Below, piece after piece: positions 19,831-22,851 of a stretch of 22,851 nucleotides of DNA; the first letter of the stretch is position 1, and every line of letters starts with the position of its first letter. The notes beneath the pieces were generated by a model. That model searched no databases and was not told where the DNA came from. It worked only from the letters and a program-made list of their open reading frames with translations. The DNA comes from Ichthyophonus hoferi (Eukaryota > Opisthokonta > Ichthyosporea > Ichthyophonida > Ichthyophonidae): the NCBI GenBank assembly GCA_002751075.1, contig NAOQ01000529.1, positions 1-22,851 on the forward strand, in the 5' to 3' direction. The position numbers and the translations under genes were made by a program.

Positions 19831-22675
19831 GAGTCGTGCTCTATCCTCTCTATATATACTCTATGATTTAATTTGGGGTTAACTATTTGCCAATTAAATT
19901 TTTAATTTTAAATATGGGAATGCCCCTATAAATATAACTATGTAAAGTGATATGTACAAGATACAAATAAATATACATGTATATATTATATACACATACA
20001 TAAACCTCTACACATATACACATACAAACATATAGATAGGTAGACCTGCCAATCAATACACGGTAATAATATATACGAACACAGGGAGGTGAAATCTTAC
20101 TGGATAGATGCTGGTATCTGTTTGTCTCAGATAGGCTAGACGATCTAGTCTGGGAGTTCTATATTGGATTATGACTGGTTAGGTAAATGTGATCTAAGAT
20201 GGCATTGGTGGATGCATATAGATTTCTGCACGATACTGAGTACTAGTTAATAGTGATTGGACTAGACCAATCGTATGGAAGGATATAGATGGATAGAGTG
20301 CATGTATGGACCAATAAAAAGGGAAAACCAGAGTAGTTCCAAAAGAAACAGCCGACCAGAAATGACCAAGGCAGAGATATGAGGCGACATGATAGGGAGA
20401 GGGTAAAAGGCAATGATTGGCTAAAATAAAAATTAATGAAGATTAGAAGGTTTAAAATTTAATGGTGAGATGCTATACCGTGATCGGAGCAGGGTAGGGT
20501 AGGTGATGACGTCAGCAACTAAATCTACATTGGTGTACATCATGGCTTGCTTGTTAAGAGCCTCCAGGATTGGCTGCAAGAAAATACGTTAAATTATATC
20601 ACTGAATCCCTGCCAATCAGCATCACATAATATGCATTCATACCATCTAGTCTATTACCATTAATACAATTACAATTAATATAATATCTTCATTGGCTCC
20701 TTATAACCAATGAGTCTCTTGTTATCTTCCCTTCCTATTATAAACTACACCCTATTGAGGAATTTAGTAGCACAGATGATTGGTTGGCTTGGAAGATACG
20801 TGTATGCTAATTGGGTCTTGATCACGGGTATTACACTGGATAGCACCTAATTACATGTAAAGATATAAAAATGATGGGTAACAAGCCAATAGAAAATAAA
20901 CCGATAGGTAAAGATCCAATAGAAAGACTGATCATACTCCAAGATCGCGATTCCCACAGGCTGGCAGCAACCCAATGTGGGGTCCCAATCCTATCTTGAC
21001 AAATATGGCAATATTATTATACGCACTGCATGGTCATTGGATGGGTCAGGATTGGGATCTATAAATAGAACTATAAGTAGGATAGACTATATATGGAAAT
21101 AAAATATGATATATAGTGATAAATAACGTAATATAGATGGGCATATGGAGTTATCGTATACATCAATCAGAGATAAATAGGATAACATATATTACTATAT
21201 CCTATCAAAGCATGCTATAGCATACTATTCTGTACTATACTATACTAATACTATACTATACTGTACTGTACTATACTATACTATACTATACTATACTATA
21301 CTATACCATAATATACTATATTATACTATACTACACTATACTATACTACACCATACCATACTATACCATATCACGTCCTAACAGATGCTATGCTAAGCTG
21401 TACTGTGTAAACATATACCCTACTTGTTCTGTCCTACATCTATCTCTCTATCACTCTCGCACACACCGCACACAGCAACATACAGATCAATATCACCCAT
21501 CATGTAGGCCGGGTTGTCAAGGAAGAGGTCCATCAGTGCTACTTCGTGTTTAAATGGCACAATCTCTTTAAATTCGTCTATCTGATTGGATTACTTAAAT
21601 ATTAGATCAGACCTTGACTTCCAATCTATATACACTTTTGAATAATAGCCCAATGGGTGATTGGGGTTGGTTATACATTACTACTACAACCAAAAAGAAT
21701 TAGACGTTAGTATAAGTGACGGTGAAAGTATGGCCGTGTGCATGCACAAAACCATTAGTGTGTATTACCTAATTTAGTTATCTGATAGTTTATTTATAGC
21801 TGTGGTTGCATATAAATGGATCTCATGGGATGGGTTAGAGCCAATTGAAAAGCGCAAGAATACGTCATGTCATATTAACCAAGCATACTATACATAGTAC
21901 ATGGTAGGGGCCAATCAGTGGCCCCCACGACATCTAATTATAGTCTACCTTCTCATATCAACCGCCCTACCCCCTCTTTAAGCCTGATCTATACCCCAAT
22001 CACCCTTTCTATTAGCATCTTTCACATTATCCTCTCTCTCTTTCTCTCTTTCTCTCTCCTCCTTATTGCAACATCTCCCTCTTCCCCTTCTCCCTCTCCC
22101 TCTACCTTTCCCTAACCTACCCTTTCCTGTAGTCTCTTAGAACCTCCACAAGCTATCACATCAGGATATGTTTCTATGAACTTATCCACTTTTGCCTCTG
22201 TCTGCTTCCAAAGAACCTTTCGCACCATGTTGATCTCACTCTGGGATACATAGTGATTGGTTTATATAAGATTGTGTGCATTAGTAGGACCAATGGATGG
22301 GTGGCCGTATAAATAGACTTGATACAAATCAATGATATAAGAAGAATTGATTGTAATTATATATATAACTAAAATGATGTGCTGGTGTATGATTGGTGGT
22401 ATGTGATCATTACAAGGTGTCAAAATTAGCGGTTCAAGAAGGCGATATGATAGGGTGAAGAAAGTAGAGAGAGGAAGAGATAAACAAAAAGAGAGAAGGA
22501 GAGGGAGAGAGAGAGAAAAAGAAAGAAAGCACAAGTGAAAGATAGATATATATACCTCTAACATTTCCATATCACCCCACAACATAGGTCGGCGTGAATT
22601 AAGAATTAAAAGAAGAGGATTGGCTGATGGTATCCATAGCTGAAGATGTTCTACCATCTGCTTGACAACAGGCTC
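19477..22675 (-). CDS. mTERF-like helical-repeat protein, C-terminal part
   Basis: Seven exons in transcript order: 22556-22675, 22121-22240, 21497-21581, 20938-20990, 20479-20573, 20101-20158, 19477-19590. Every join has GT-AG ends and consistent phase, giving 214 residues up to a TAA; the N-terminus lies beyond the right edge. Repeated helical units with a Pro at similar places (ANPLLLILNSRRP, ETYPDVIACGGSKRL, DNPAYMM, ITYPTLLRSRTPRLDRL) resemble the roughly 30-residue mTERF motif, in which a helix is followed by a Pro and a short Leu-rich helix. Family members bind nucleic acid, usually in mitochondria, and act in transcription or ribosome biogenesis. No catalytic residues are expected. 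The first two exons are both 120 bp and phase 0. The exon structure is firmer than the family name; another alpha-solenoid family remains possible. Any mitochondrial targeting peptide would be off-window. Confidence 0.6.
19600..19631. other. Polypyrimidine tract (minus strand) before the last mTERF-like exon
   Basis: The plus-strand GA-rich run is a CT-rich run in the transcript, directly upstream of the acceptor at 19591. It supports the last exon start. Confidence 0.65.
19765..19830. repeat. TATATG hexamer microsatellite
   Basis: About seven or eight consecutive GTATAT/TATATG units after a TA-rich lead. It lies in the last intron of the mTERF-like gene. Confidence 0.9.
21211..21370. repeat. 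(TATAC)n array with variants
   Basis: Largely ACTAT/TATAC pentamers with single-base variants such as TGTAC, CATAC and CACTA. It is the same motif and orientation as 1-60 and lies in an intron of the mTERF-like gene. Confidence 0.9.
22020..22115. repeat. CT-rich tract (GA-rich in the transcript)
   Basis: CTCTCTCTTTCTC and TCCCTCTCCC runs on the plus strand, immediately downstream (in transcript sense) of the 22121-22240 exon. Confidence 0.85.
22440..22530. repeat. GA-rich tract (CT-rich in the transcript)
   Basis: GAGAGAGGAAGAG and GGAGAGGGAGAGAG runs on the plus strand, in the intron upstream (transcript sense) of the 22121-22240 exon; complementary in sense to the tract at 22020-22115. 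Confidence 0.85.
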
Positions 22676-22736
22676 CTGTGGGCCAATGAAAAACACCGGG
22701 TTGGTATGTTGTTTGATGTGTATTATAATATGATAG

Positions 22737-22851
22737 TATGTACGTATGTATGCATGTATATATATATGTCTGTATGTATGTATGTATGTATGTATGTATG
22801 TATGTATGTATGTATGTATGTATGTATGTATGTATGTATGTATGTATGTAT
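22737..22851. repeat. (TATG)n microsatellite at right edge
   Basis: TATG/ATGT tetramers, nearly pure from about 22772 and cut by the window end. It lies in an upstream intron or flank of the mTERF-like gene. Confidence 0.95.

Noticed and set aside
21918-22115. Plus-strand 65-codon Ser/Pro/Leu-rich frame
   Set aside because: It is a translation of the CT-rich tract and lies in an intron of the minus-strand gene.

Overview
The window looks like AT-rich genomic DNA from an animal with compact, intron-rich genes, most likely a demosponge of the Amphimedon type. That is an inference from gene content (an inward-rectifier K+ channel, a Ras-family GEF, an mTERF-like protein), short introns of roughly 100-700 bp and low GC; no marker in the window fixes the species. 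I found no tRNA, rRNA, CRISPR array, retroviral or LTR element.

Three spliced genes can be built by joining exons whose splice sites, reading phases and protein families agree. (1) Minus strand, 167-1990: the N-terminal and pore half of an inward-rectifier potassium (Kir) channel, running off the left edge. (2) Plus strand, 9048-18284: a complete model of about 20 exons and 1041 residues, with an N-terminal C1-type zinc finger, a CDC25-type RasGEF domain and a long Ser/Asn-rich tail encoded by one 1.37-kb exon. (3) Minus strand, 19477-22675: the C-terminal 214 residues of an mTERF-like helical-repeat protein, running off the right edge. Genes 2 and 3 are tail to tail, with AATAAA signals at 18579 (plus) and 19422 (minus).

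The 7 kb between the Kir and RasGEF starts (about 2000-9047) holds no confident gene. It contains a four-copy 30-bp tandem repeat (2697-2816), a diverged pair of about 170-bp copies (about 3750-3920 and 4567-4735), and a few open stretches of unknown meaning (4957-5349, 4048-4302, 8556-8768 and a hydrophobic stretch at 2199-2321). Simple repeats are frequent: (TATAC)n-like arrays at 1-60, about 18774-18925 and 21211-21370, a TATATG array near 19765-19830, and a TATG array that runs to the right end. Both window ends lie inside microsatellites.

The clearest unexplained signal is the pentamer CCAAT and its complement ATTGG. By hand count they occur about 67 times in 6.1 kb of RasGEF introns, in 17 of 19 introns, about five times the expectation from base composition. 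They are much rarer in the coding exons and in the 7-kb intergenic stretch. The three genes have no evident joint pathway; each appears independently regulated.
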